Positions 1 through 6,194 are shown, counted from the stretch's first letter. The stretch: 6,207 nt of DNA from Syntrophaceae bacterium (GCA_017885225.1 JAFNGM010000258.1:7836-14042), one strand, 5' to 3'. The notes: a model not told the origin generated them from the letters alone. Made by a program: numbers and translations.

Positions 1-234
1 GTCGGCGACTGTATTCAGCAATACTTTGACTATCTCAGCAAGGGCACCATTGCCGAAGGAGCGGTAATCGATGTGGAAACATCACCGATTATCTTTCAGT
101 GCAAAGAGTGCGCACACACATTCGAAGTTTCTTTTAAAGACTCAAAGGATTTCGCATGTCCTCGCTGCAAGGGGATAAAGAGTTCGCTCATTTCCGGCCG
201 GGAATTTTATATTAAGGATATAACAATTTCATAA
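1..234 (+). CDS. hypA: HypA, nickel metallochaperone for hydrogenase maturation (5'-truncated by window)
   Basis: This is the last 77 residues of a HypA-type protein, which hands nickel to the [NiFe]-hydrogenase large subunit together with HypB in the cytoplasm. The visible part carries the family's zinc ribbon: a CxxC pair at visible residues 34-37 (CKEC) and a second at 53-56 (CPRC), separated by 16 residues. The segment before it, with an 'LSKGTIAEGA' stretch, matches the usual region ahead of the ribbon, and the 'SGREFYIKDI' tail is the usual HypA ending. HypA proteins are about 113-120 residues, so roughly 40 N-terminal residues, including the nickel-binding Met-His start, lie outside the window. 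The stop (TAA, 232-234) is 16 bases before hypB, so the two are very likely co-transcribed. Family identity is secure; nickel binding itself cannot be checked here. Confidence 0.93.
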   Translation, partial: VGDCIQQYFDYLSKGTIAEGAVIDVETSPIIFQCKECAHTFEVSFKDSKDFACPRCKGIKSSLISGREFYIKDITIS

Positions 235-239
235 ACCAT

Positions 240-247
240 GAGGTGAG
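240..247 (+). promoter_or_regulatory. Ribosome binding site of hypB
   Basis: GAGGTGAG lies directly ahead of the hypB ATG at 251, in the 16-base gap after hypA. It supports that start and independent ribosome loading within the hypAB transcript. The spacing (3-4 bases) is slightly short. Confidence 0.6.
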
Positions 248-250
248 AGA

Positions 251-928
251 ATGGCTGACATACGTTTGATAGAAATAAAGGAAGACATCCTGTCCGATAA
301 TAAGAATCTCGCGGATGAAATCAGAGATATGCTCCGCGTGCATAATGTTTTTATGCTGAACCTTATGGCATCGCCGGGAGGTGGCAAGACGAGTCTCATC
401 GTAAACACCATCCGCAGGATGAAGGATACGTGCAGGATCGGGGTAATTGAAGGGGATATAGACTCCATGGTGGATGCAGAAAAGGTGGTCCAGGAAGGCA
501 TCCCCGCCGTTCAGTTAAAGACAGGGGGATTTTGTCATCTTGACGCGACCATGATTAAGATGGCTCTGGACGAGATGGATCTGAAAAATCTCGACCTCGT
601 CATAATCGAAAACATCGGGAATCTCGTCTGCCCGGCGGAATTTGATACGGGCGCCCATAAAAACGCCATGATCCTGAGTGTCCCGGAGGGGGATGACAAA
701 CCCCTTAAGTATCCCCTGATCTTCAGCGTGTGCGATATCCTCGTCGTGAACAAAATAGATTATCTTGGTGTCGCCGATTTTGATATGAGCGCCATGAAAG
801 AGAGAGTCATCACGCTGAACCCTGGAATCACTATAATCGAAGCTTCCTGCAAGACAGGTGAGGGCATAGAAAAGTGGACTCACTGGCTCGCGGATGAAAT
901 GAACGCCTATCAACGCGCGGTTACATAA
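251..928 (+). CDS. hypB: HypB, GTPase for nickel insertion into [NiFe]-hydrogenase
   Basis: HypB is a SIMIBI-class GTPase that with HypA (and often SlyD) drives GTP-dependent nickel insertion into the hydrogenase large subunit. The 225-residue protein has a P-loop at residues 41-49 (SPGGGKTSL), Walker B/switch residues 'EGDID' (67-71), the metal-site motif 'GGFCHLDATM' (C95, H96), the switch II motif 'ENIGNLVCPAEFDTG' (C127) and the G4 motif NKID (167-170). C95, H96 and C127 form the G-domain metal site that couples nickel binding to dimerisation in studied HypB proteins. The N-terminus has neither the CxxCGC motif of E. coli HypB nor a His-rich stretch, so this is the short form without a nickel store. 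It follows hypA closely, and only 10 bases separate it from the ferredoxin remnant. Identity is essentially certain. Confidence 0.97.
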   Translation: MADIRLIEIKEDILSDNKNLADEIRDMLRVHNVFMLNLMASPGGGKTSLIVNTIRRMKDTCRIGVIEGDIDSMVDAEKVVQEGIPAVQLKTGGFCHLDATMIKMALDEMDLKNLDLVIIENIGNLVCPAEFDTGAHKNAMILSVPEGDDKPLKYPLIFSVCDILVVNKIDYLGVADFDMSAMKERVITLNPGITIIEASCKTGEGIEKWTHWLADEMNAYQRAVT

Positions 929-938
929 ACAACCAGCC

Positions 939-1201
939 ATGGACGAATACGAAACTCTGCGCGAAATTCTTGATGCCCATCCTTCCGGTGCGCCGTTGAA
1001 ATAAAGAACGCGATTGCCGTCGTTGATATCGAAAGGTGTATCGGCTGCGGACTCTGTGTAACTGCATGTCCGGCGAAGGCCATGATTTTTGTGAGGCGAA
1101 GCGAATCGCCCGACATCCCTGCGACGCGTGATGATTTGGGATTGAAGGTGCTCACGGAAAAGGGCAAGCTGGAACGTTTTTTAAAATTTACTACACGGTA
1201 A
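939..1201 (+). pseudogene. Remnant of a large 4Fe-4S ferredoxin, internally deleted and frameshifted
   Basis: Two pieces of one family appear in different frames. From the ATG at 939 a 21-codon frame reads MDEYETLREILDAHPSGAP before a TAA at 1002-1004. From about 984 another frame reads 'VEIKNAIAVVDIERC', then a 4Fe-4S motif CxxCxxCxxxCP (CIGCGLCVTACP, first Cys codon at 1037), then a tail ending 'LTEKGKLERFLKF' at the TAA 1199-1201. I recall both ends from one family of roughly 350-400 residue ferredoxins found in anaerobic Desulfobacterota, with an N-terminal helical domain and C-terminal ferredoxin motifs. On that reading, some hundreds of codons are lost at about 985-1000 and the frame no longer matches. 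No clear Shine-Dalgarno precedes either piece. The parent would have passed electrons, fitting a hydrogenase locus. Alternatives are a short expressed single-cluster ferredoxin or an assembly error. Confidence 0.6.
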
Positions 1202-1236
1202 TGCAAAAAAAATAATCAGCAATAATAAAATAGTGC

Positions 1237-1265
1237 TTGATTTATTCAATGAAATTAGGTATAAG
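1237..1265 (+). promoter_or_regulatory. Sigma70-like promoter for the ATP-grasp gene
   Basis: TTGATT (1237-1242) and TATAAG (1260-1265) are separated by exactly 17 bases and match the consensus at 4/6 and 5/6 positions. Just upstream (1204-1232) is an A/T-rich run resembling an UP element. A transcript would start near 1272, giving a leader of about 235 bases. This implies that the ATP-grasp gene is transcribed separately from hypAB. It is a pattern match only. Confidence 0.5.
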
Positions 1266-1304
1266 TAAATCATAATAAAAGACGAAATGAGGGTATAAGA
1301 AAAG

Positions 1305-1377
1305 GCGGTCTCACAGGTAATATTTCCAAACTTTTTACCGCAGAGATTATTCCTGCGGGGCTGTGAGAATAGGCCGC
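1305..1377 (+). ncRNA. Structured 5' leader element, possible cis-regulatory RNA (three-way junction)
   Basis: Several perfect complementary arms nest here. The outer stem is GCGG (1305-1308) with CCGC (1374-1377), then CTCACAG (1310-1316) with CTGTGAG (1361-1367). Inside it, GTAA (1317-1320) can pair with TTAC (1335-1338), and CGCAG (1339-1343) with CTGCG (1353-1357). All four helices are mutually compatible and form a compact three-way junction. CCGCAG/CTGCGG can alternatively extend to 6 bp at the expense of the GTAA helix, a possible switch. No T-run follows, so it is not an intrinsic terminator. It matches no riboswitch consensus I know (cobalamin, TPP, SAM, glycine, T-box checked by eye). 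Confidence 0.4.
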
Positions 1378-1400
1378 AATTGCACTGTCGACTTCCGGGA

Positions 1401-1444
1401 GAAGAGATCACATCCTGCTTCAAAGAGAGAGGGGATCTGACTTC
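1401..1444 (+). ncRNA. Second stem-loop in the ATP-grasp leader
   Basis: GAAG-AGATC (1401-1409) pairs with GATCT-(GA)-CTTC (1434-1444), nine base pairs with a two-base bulge. A short CCT/AGG inner helix (1414-1416 with 1430-1432) is also possible. It lies between the three-way junction and the start codon, so the whole leader is probably folded. An 8-base direct repeat GACTTCCG (1390-1397, 1439-1446) flanks the stem. Confidence 0.35.
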
Positions 1445-1491
1445 CGACAAATATGAAGGTACTCAATAACTGCTCCGGGCGAACCTTCAAG

Positions 1492-1498
1492 AAGGAGG
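1492..1498 (+). promoter_or_regulatory. Strong ribosome binding site, partly in a small hairpin
   Basis: AAGGAGG is a near-perfect Shine-Dalgarno nine bases ahead of the ATG at 1508 and decides that start. CCTT (1484-1487) just upstream can pair with AAGG (1492-1495) around a CAAG tetraloop, which could partly mask it. With only four base pairs the hairpin is marginal unless stabilised by the rest of the leader. Confidence 0.75.
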
Positions 1499-1507
1499 TA
1501 GTGCAAC

Positions 1508-2545
1508 ATGTCTTTTAATAGAGGTCGCACCGATCTACCGGTTCTGCTGCTTCACAACATCGATCCCTCATGGGATCCCTCCGATATAGATCTCGCTTAC
1601 CAGGAAGTTACAAGACTTGAATCAGTCCTCCACACAGAGGGCCATCCCGTCAACAATGTTCCTGTGCACGATTCCGATCTTCGCTCCCGCCTCATTTGTC
1701 ATGAACCCGATGAGCATATCGTCTTCAATTGGTGTGAAGATATTCCCGGCGTGCCGCACAGCGAAGCGCTCGCCGCCGGGATGCTGGAAGAGATGCATTT
1801 CACTTATAGTGGATCAACGCCCGAAGTGCTGCATTCGTGCTGGGATAAGCAGGGAGTCAAACGCCTGTTGGAAATGGCCGGAGTGCCGACGCCCCCCTGG
1901 CGTATGTACGATTCGCCCGCTATTAATGATTGGCATTGTTTTCCGGCAATTGTGAAACCCTCCCGGGAGCACTGCAGTTATGGTCTCACTACTGATGCCG
2001 TTGTCATGTCAAAAGAAGAACTGAAAGAACGTATTGCATATATACTCGATGTATTCCGCCAACCCGCTATTGTCGAGGATTTCATTGACGGACGGGAATT
2101 GCACGTTTCTCTCTGGGGTAATGGTCGTATTGAGATGCTGCCGCCCGCAGAAATGGATTTCACTGCTTTCGATGATGTGCGTGACCGCCTCTGCACATAC
2201 GATTCCAAGTTCAAGCCGGGATCAACCCATTATGTGAAGATCGGTCTGCAGTTGCCCGCACTCCTGAACGAAACGGAATATGAACAATTAAAGCACACCA
2301 GTATCCTTGCATACAAAACCACGGGGTGCCGCGACTATGCGAGGCTTGATATCCGGATCAGGGACGGCGTGTTCTATGTGCTGGATGTAAACCCGAATTC
2401 CGATATCACTGCAGACGCCAGTATGGCCTGTGCTGCCGAAGTCGCAGGCTACTCATACGGAGAAATGATCAGCCGTATCGTAAATCTCGCCGCCCGGCGA
2501 CATCCCGTCTTTAAAAAACTCACTTCATCAAAGAAGGCCATATAG
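1508..2545 (+). CDS. ATP-grasp ligase of the D-Ala-D-Ala ligase superfamily, substrate unknown
   Basis: A 345-residue cytoplasmic protein with an ATP-grasp fold related to D-alanine-D-alanine ligase. Family-like segments in order are: a Rossmann-like N-terminal domain opening 'PVLLLHNID' (11-19); 'DKQGVKRLLEMAGVPTPPW' (113-131), the usual helix and GxPTP before the ATP-binding domain; 'FPAIVKPSREHCSYGLT' (145-161) with the nucleotide Lys K150; 'AIVEDFIDGRELHVSLWG' (187-204); 'YDSKF' (231-235); and 'DYARLDIRIRDG...YVLDVNPNSD' (276-299) with likely Mg ligands D281, D293 and N295. True Ddl enzymes have HGxxGEDG and ExNxxPGMT. Here the matching places read 'NWCEDIPG' (74-81) and DVNPNSDIT, so cell-wall D-Ala-D-Ala synthesis is unlikely. 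It probably joins another amino-acid-like acid and amine. It has its own promoter and leader, shows no sequence link to hydrogenase maturation, and converges on hypF. Confidence 0.88.
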   Translation: MSFNRGRTDLPVLLLHNIDPSWDPSDIDLAYQEVTRLESVLHTEGHPVNNVPVHDSDLRSRLICHEPDEHIVFNWCEDIPGVPHSEALAAGMLEEMHFTYSGSTPEVLHSCWDKQGVKRLLEMAGVPTPPWRMYDSPAINDWHCFPAIVKPSREHCSYGLTTDAVVMSKEELKERIAYILDVFRQPAIVEDFIDGRELHVSLWGNGRIEMLPPAEMDFTAFDDVRDRLCTYDSKFKPGSTHYVKIGLQLPALLNETEYEQLKHTSILAYKTTGCRDYARLDIRIRDGVFYVLDVNPNSDITADASMACAAEVAGYSYGEMISRIVNLAARRHPVFKKLTSSKKAI

Positions 2546-2573
2546 CCGTCACAGTATCTTCCTGTTTATTCTC

Positions 2574-4808
2574 TTATATACCACGCATTACCTGCGCTCC
2601 CGCGCAAACGGCCTGGCCGAGGGAGATGCAGCCGTCGTTGGTAGGTAATAGATGATGAAAGTATACAACGAAGCCCGCTTTTTCAAGTTCTGAAATCGTT
2701 CCCTCCGTGAGGATGCGGTTTTGAAAGCACCCTCCGCTGAGGACAACACGGTCGATTCCCGTGCGCCTCCGTATTGCTTCCGCCATATCCCGGAAAACAA
2801 CCGGCAGGGTCACATGGAAGGCACAGGCAATTTCAGTTTTGTTTCTTCCCTTCCTTATTTCATCCACAATGTTTCGGATCATAGGCGAAAAGTCGAGACA
2901 CAGAACATTTCCCGTCTCGCGTATATCAACCGGTAACAAGACATCTGTCTTTCCCTTCGCCATTGCTTCGAGTTCCATCGCAGCCTGTCCTTCAAAGGTT
3001 ACCATCTTGCGAACTCCCAGCAGGGCAGCAACACCGTCAAAGAGCCTCCCCAGGCTCGACGTCAAAGGGGAATTAAATTTTTGCACCATGATTCTGTTCA
3101 TTGTTTCATAATAACTCTTCTCCGGAACGATCTGTAATTCCTCTGCTGCTTCCTGCCAGTTATTGCCGTATGCTTCTCTCAGGAGACTCACTGCAATGCG
3201 CCAAGGCTCCCGGATGGCCTTCTCCCCGCCAGGAAGAAGATAATTCATGATATGGCCAATGCGCGTGAAAGCCGCTTCTTCGGCAACGAGGAATTCCCCG
3301 CCCCACACGGTGCCGTCCAGACCGTATCCGGTCCCGTCCATGGCCACGCCGATAACCTCACCCTCGATACCGTGTTCCGCCATGGCGCTCACGATATGCG
3401 CATGGTGGTGCTGGACCTTGATGATGCGGGAAGCGGGAAGCTCTTCGGCGAGCTTTGTGGTGTAATAGGACGGATGGAGATCACACGCAATGATGTCGGG
3501 CTTGCACTCTGCGATTTTCTGCATGAGAGTGAGGCTCTCCTGATGAAAGTCGCGCGCCTCAGGCGTTTCCATATCGCCGATGTGGGGGCTTACAAATGCA
3601 AGTGTTCCTTTCAAAATGCACAGGGTCGTTTTCATCTGAGGTCCCAGGGCAAGAATTTCCGGATACCATTTTTTCAGAGTGACAGGCTTGGGGGCAAATC
3701 CCCGTGACCGTCGCAGCATTCTTTTTTTTCCCGACGACACCGTGACGATGGAATCATCACAACGGACCAGGATATCCCTGTTATGGACGAGGAAGTAATC
3801 GGCGATACCCCGTAACCGTTGTATGGCTTCCCTGTTTCTCATGCAAATGGGTTCATCCACCTGGTTGGCACTTGTCATCACGAGGGCCTGAAAATGATTT
3901 TCCAGAAGCATATGATGGAGCGGTGTGTACGGGAGCATGATTCCCAGATCGGACACGCCCGGGGCGACAGCGGGGGAAATCGCGTCTGTTTCTCTTCTCC
4001 TCACAAGAACGATAGGCCGCTGGGGGGAGAGAAGGAGCGCCTCTTCCTCTTTTCCCAGCTGCGCAATTCGGGCGGCCGCACTGATGTCCTTTACCATGAT
4101 GGCCAGAGGTTTTTCTTCCCTGAACTTCCTCGATCGCAATCTCTTTAAGGCTTCATCGTTGGCCGCGTCAACGGCAAGATGAAAACCTCCCAAGCCTTTC
4201 ATCGCCACCACGTACCCTTTGAGAAGCAAGGTGACAACCTTACGGAGGGGATCCTTGTCGGGAAGCAGTTTTCCGGCTTCATCGAGAAGTGAAAGTGCCG
4301 GTCCGCAGGCAGGACATGCGTTCGGCTCCGCGTGAAACCTGCGATCCGCCGGATTATCATATTCTCCCCGGCAGAGAGGACACAAGGGGAAACAGGACAT
4401 GGACGTGTTGATCCGATCGTAGGGGATATCTTTGATAATCGTCAGACGTGGGCCGCAGTTTGTGCAGTTGATAAAAGGGTAACGAAATCTTCGATCCTCG
4501 GGATCAAAAAGCTCCGCGAAACATTGGCTGCACGTGGCAATATCCGGCGTAATATAGACCTTTCCCAGTCCGCCGGATTCACTTTCGATAATCCGGAATC
4601 CCGTATCTTCTTTGATTTCTACCTCGGCGCAGGAAATTTGTGAAACCTCAGCAAGTGGAGGGAGCTCCCCCTGTACTCCGGACATGAAAGAAGCGATTGA
4701 TACTTCCGGACCCTCCACTTCTACAACAACCCCATCAGAACGATTTTGTACGTACCCTGATAGAGAATGCTTCGCTGCGAGTCGATAGATGAAGGGACGA
4801 AATCCCAC
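2574..4808 (-). CDS. hypF: HypF, carbamoyltransferase for hydrogenase cyanide ligand synthesis
   Basis: HypF converts carbamoyl phosphate and ATP to carbamoyl-adenylate and transfers the carbamoyl group to the HypE C-terminal Cys, the source of the cyanide ligands. The 744 residues from a GTG at 4808 show every domain. The acylphosphatase domain has Arg4 and Asn22, 18 apart as in acylphosphatases. Zinc fingers use CxxC pairs at 93/96, 115/118, 143/146 and 165/168. A YrdC-like domain follows (about 188-380, with 'KGLGGFHLAVDA' and 'REEKPLAIM'). The Kae1-like domain has HHHAH (467-471), 'DGTGYGLDGTVWGGE' (491-505), 'SGGCFQN' (691-697) and 'PTNDG' (722-726). The GTG sits inside the conserved GVGFRPF motif, so the true start must be upstream, yet no standard in-frame start exists there. 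Family length is about 750; with the extension this is about 767. Function is certain, the start is not. Confidence 0.96.
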   Translation of the reverse strand: MGFRPFIYRLAAKHSLSGYVQNRSDGVVVEVEGPEVSIASFMSGVQGELPPLAEVSQISCAEVEIKEDTGFRIIESESGGLGKVYITPDIATCSQCFAELFDPEDRRFRYPFINCTNCGPRLTIIKDIPYDRINTSMSCFPLCPLCRGEYDNPADRRFHAEPNACPACGPALSLLDEAGKLLPDKDPLRKVVTLLLKGYVVAMKGLGGFHLAVDAANDEALKRLRSRKFREEKPLAIMVKDISAAARIAQLGKEEEALLLSPQRPIVLVRRRETDAISPAVAPGVSDLGIMLPYTPLHHMLLENHFQALVMTSANQVDEPICMRNREAIQRLRGIADYFLVHNRDILVRCDDSIVTVSSGKKRMLRRSRGFAPKPVTLKKWYPEILALGPQMKTTLCILKGTLAFVSPHIGDMETPEARDFHQESLTLMQKIAECKPDIIACDLHPSYYTTKLAEELPASRIIKVQHHHAHIVSAMAEHGIEGEVIGVAMDGTGYGLDGTVWGGEFLVAEEAAFTRIGHIMNYLLPGGEKAIREPWRIAVSLLREAYGNNWQEAAEELQIVPEKSYYETMNRIMVQKFNSPLTSSLGRLFDGVAALLGVRKMVTFEGQAAMELEAMAKGKTDVLLPVDIRETGNVLCLDFSPMIRNIVDEIRKGRNKTEIACAFHVTLPVVFRDMAEAIRRRTGIDRVVLSGGCFQNRILTEGTISELEKAGFVVYFHHLLPTNDGCISLGQAVCAGAQVMRGI

Positions 4809-4877
4809 TCCCTGGACAATGCCTGAGAAATGGCAGCGTACCCTCTTTATGACATTACTCTTTATGTTCCATACCCC
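4809..4877 (-). other. hypF: In-frame HypF N-terminal extension without a usable start codon
   Basis: Reading upstream of the GTG in the same frame gives 23 more codons up to a TAG at 4880-4878, including NVIKRVRCHFSGIVQGVG, the first strand and phosphate loop of the HypF acylphosphatase domain. None of these codons is ATG, GTG or TTG. An ATG at 4885-4883 with GGAGG (4901-4897) 11 bases upstream would join this frame if the GGGGG run (4878-4874) had one more G. A second ATG at 4872-4870 would join it if one base were lost near 4857. So either a frameshift or sequence error is present, or translation starts at a rare codon such as ATA or ATT. Confidence 0.75.
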
Positions 4878-4896
4878 CTAATCATAAATAAGAATG

Positions 4897-4901
4897 CCTC
4901 C
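4897..4901 (-). promoter_or_regulatory. Candidate ribosome binding site for hypF
   Basis: GGAGG on the minus strand lies 11 bases ahead of the ATG at 4885-4883. That ATG is out of the hypF frame by one base across a five-G run. The site is the best Shine-Dalgarno near the hypF 5' end, which favours this as the original start. The spacing is longer than ideal. Confidence 0.35.
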
Positions 4902-4923
4902 GTTTAGTCGCAGAAAGGATGCA

Positions 4924-4984
4924 AGGGTTCAAGTGTTTTTTCCAATTTCACTCGAACCCTCGGCCACTTGATCCCTCGAATCCT
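4924..4984. repeat. Imperfect inverted repeat and short degenerate CTYGAWYCCT repeats between hypD and hypF
   Basis: AGGGTTCAAGTG (4924-4935) and CACTCGAACCCT (4949-4960) form a 12-base inverted repeat with one mismatch and a 13-base centre. On the plus strand three related ten-base units follow: CTCGAACCCT (4951-4960), CTTGATCCCT (4967-4976) and CTCGAATCCT (4975-4984). Neither strand has a T-run after the stem, so it is a poor intrinsic terminator. It looks like a small degenerate intergenic repeat cluster. No coding frame or clear promoter was found in the rest of the 4886-5036 gap. Confidence 0.45.
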
Positions 4985-5036
4985 GAAGATGACAGCAGCT
5001 TTTTCGAAGATAACTCTTATAGGGGAAAAGAATTTT

Positions 5037-6134
5037 TCACGGTTCAAGATGATACTTGTAATATGCCGCGCAGGTACCTTCGGAAGAAACCATGCAGGGA
5101 CCGATAGGATTTATAGGAGTGCACGTCTTTCTAAACAGGGAACACTGAGAGGGAAGAATGACTCCTTTAAGCACATCGCCGCAGCCACACCCTTTTATTT
5201 CCACCGAGTGGATCGGGGGAATATCAAACTTCTCCAATGCATCGTACATTGTATATTCATCGCGCAGGGAAAGACCGCTCGCGGGTATTGTGCCAAGGCC
5301 TCTCCACTCCGCATCTCCCGTCCGGAAAACCCTATACATGATCTCCCGTGCGCGGGGATTTCCCTCAGTCTTCATGCCCCTGGCATACTGTACGGCAACC
5401 TCTTTTTTGCCTTCCGCTATCTGACCGAGGATCATCAGAATGCCCTCCAGAATATCGACCGGTTCAAATCCTGTAATTACGGCTGCCCTTCCCGCTTCGG
5501 GGATTATGGCATAAGGTTTGGTACCGATGATGGTGCTTACATGTCCCGGACAGATGAATCCGTCAATATTAAGAGATGTATCTGCTATAAGGGCTTTAAG
5601 GGCAGGGGGCACGATTTTATGCGCTGAGAAGACGGAGAAATTTTTAATTCCTTTTTCCCGGCACAATGCTACTACCGCAGCTACTGTGGGAGCGGTCGTT
5701 TCAAAACCGATCCCCATCATGATCACTTCCTTGCCGCTGTTCTTCCCTGCTATATCAATACAGTCAGCAGCTGATGATACAACCCGGATGTCTGCGCCCG
5801 CCGCCCGTGATTTTTGCAGGCTCTCACGATGCGTGCCAGGCACCCTGAGCATATCCCCGAACGTGGCAAAGATCGAGCCCTTTTGTTCAGCCAGATAGAG
5901 GGCCTTGTCCACATCGTGAATCGACGTGACGCACACCGGACAGCCAGGACCGGAAATGAGCCGGATTTGCGCCGGCAAAAGTTTCTTGATCCCAAACCGG
6001 CCAATCACATGGGTATGAGTCCCGCAGATCTCCATAATCTTGATTTCTCTGTCTATTCTCCGCGAACGCTTTTCGATGGCGGCAAGGAGCCCCTTGACGA
6101 GCGACCGATCTCTGTATTCATCTACGTATTTCAT
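5037..6134 (-). CDS. hypD: HypD, Fe-S scaffold for Fe(CN)2CO assembly in hydrogenase maturation
   Basis: HypD with HypC forms the scaffold on which the iron receives its cyanide and CO ligands before transfer to the hydrogenase large subunit. From the ATG at 6134 the protein is 365 residues (E. coli HypD 373). Conserved features are 'MEICGTHTH' (34-42, C37), 'SGPGCPVCVT' (61-70, C65 and C68), 'GIGFETTAPT' (141-150) and 'CPGHVS' (195-200). The cysteine-rich end has CGCG (316-319), C331, C338 and 'GPCMVSSEGTC' (345-355), which supplies the 4Fe-4S ligands. An in-frame ATG at 6167 adds 11 residues, but it falls inside a palindrome and lacks a ribosome site, whereas MKYVDEYRD fits the family N-terminus. 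No strong Shine-Dalgarno precedes either start. hypF follows on the same strand; hypC, normally adjacent, is not seen. Confidence 0.96.
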   Translation of the reverse strand: MKYVDEYRDRSLVKGLLAAIEKRSRRIDREIKIMEICGTHTHVIGRFGIKKLLPAQIRLISGPGCPVCVTSIHDVDKALYLAEQKGSIFATFGDMLRVPGTHRESLQKSRAAGADIRVVSSAADCIDIAGKNSGKEVIMMGIGFETTAPTVAAVVALCREKGIKNFSVFSAHKIVPPALKALIADTSLNIDGFICPGHVSTIIGTKPYAIIPEAGRAAVITGFEPVDILEGILMILGQIAEGKKEVAVQYARGMKTEGNPRAREIMYRVFRTGDAEWRGLGTIPASGLSLRDEYTMYDALEKFDIPPIHSVEIKGCGCGDVLKGVILPSQCSLFRKTCTPINPIGPCMVSSEGTCAAYYKYHLEP

Positions 6135-6157
6135 GTTACATTCTCGTCTCAACAAGT

Positions 6158-6194
6158 GTACTACCATCGGCTGAAGCCGATGCAGGATTGAAGC
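6158..6194 (+). repeat. CRISPR-repeat-like 37-base element at the window edge (single copy visible)
   Basis: The element starts GTACTACC, contains the perfect inverted repeat CATCGGCT-GA-AGCCGATG (6165-6182) and ends CAGGATTGAAGC. Its length of 37, the central 8-bp palindrome and the ATTGAAGC end (compare the common ATTGAAAC crRNA 5' handle) are typical of CRISPR repeats. Only one copy is visible because the window ends 13 bases later, so no array can be shown. No A/T-rich leader is seen to its left. Alternatives are a REP-like palindrome, a hairpin operator ahead of hypD, or the 3' end of a further minus-strand gene. Confidence 0.4.

Larger units (their letters stand above)
1202..1507 (+). 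other. Gene-free stretch of about 300 bases: promoter and structured leader
   Basis: No convincing gene lies here on either strand. The first part (to about 1300) is strongly A+T-rich and contains a sigma70-like promoter. The rest has clear inverted repeats that would fold in the transcript, ending in a strong ribosome binding site for the ATP-grasp gene. An 89-codon minus-strand frame across it has no start signal and low-complexity content, and I do not consider it real. Confidence 0.7.

Noticed and set aside
515..940. 141-codon open frame on the minus strand opposite hypB
   Set aside because: It lies entirely opposite a clear HypB gene, has no recognisable motif and no ribosome site; it is a codon-bias shadow.
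1338..1358. CCGCAG/CTGCGG hairpin as an intrinsic terminator
   Set aside because: No T-run follows on either strand; it fits better as part of the folded leader.
1181..1450. 89-codon minus-strand frame across the leader region, with a hydrophobic stretch
   Set aside because: The hydrophobic stretch comes from the A/T-rich promoter DNA read backwards. There is no start signal, and it overlaps the ferredoxin remnant and the structured leader.
2546..2573. Possible bidirectional terminator between the converging ATP-grasp gene and hypF
   Set aside because: The 28-base gap is pyrimidine-rich but holds no inverted repeat.
3252..3707. 151-codon plus-strand frame opposite hypF
   Set aside because: It is antisense to the highly conserved C-terminal half of HypF, without family features of its own.
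4924..4960. tRNA-like GGGTTCGA on the minus strand, possible tRNA fragment
   Set aside because: Only a T-loop-like string is present; no acceptor stem, anticodon arm or D-arm can be fitted around it.
4968..5627. 219-codon plus-strand frame opposite hypD
   Set aside because: It covers the HypD cysteine-rich end in antisense. HypD is certain, and this frame has no motif or upstream ribosome site.
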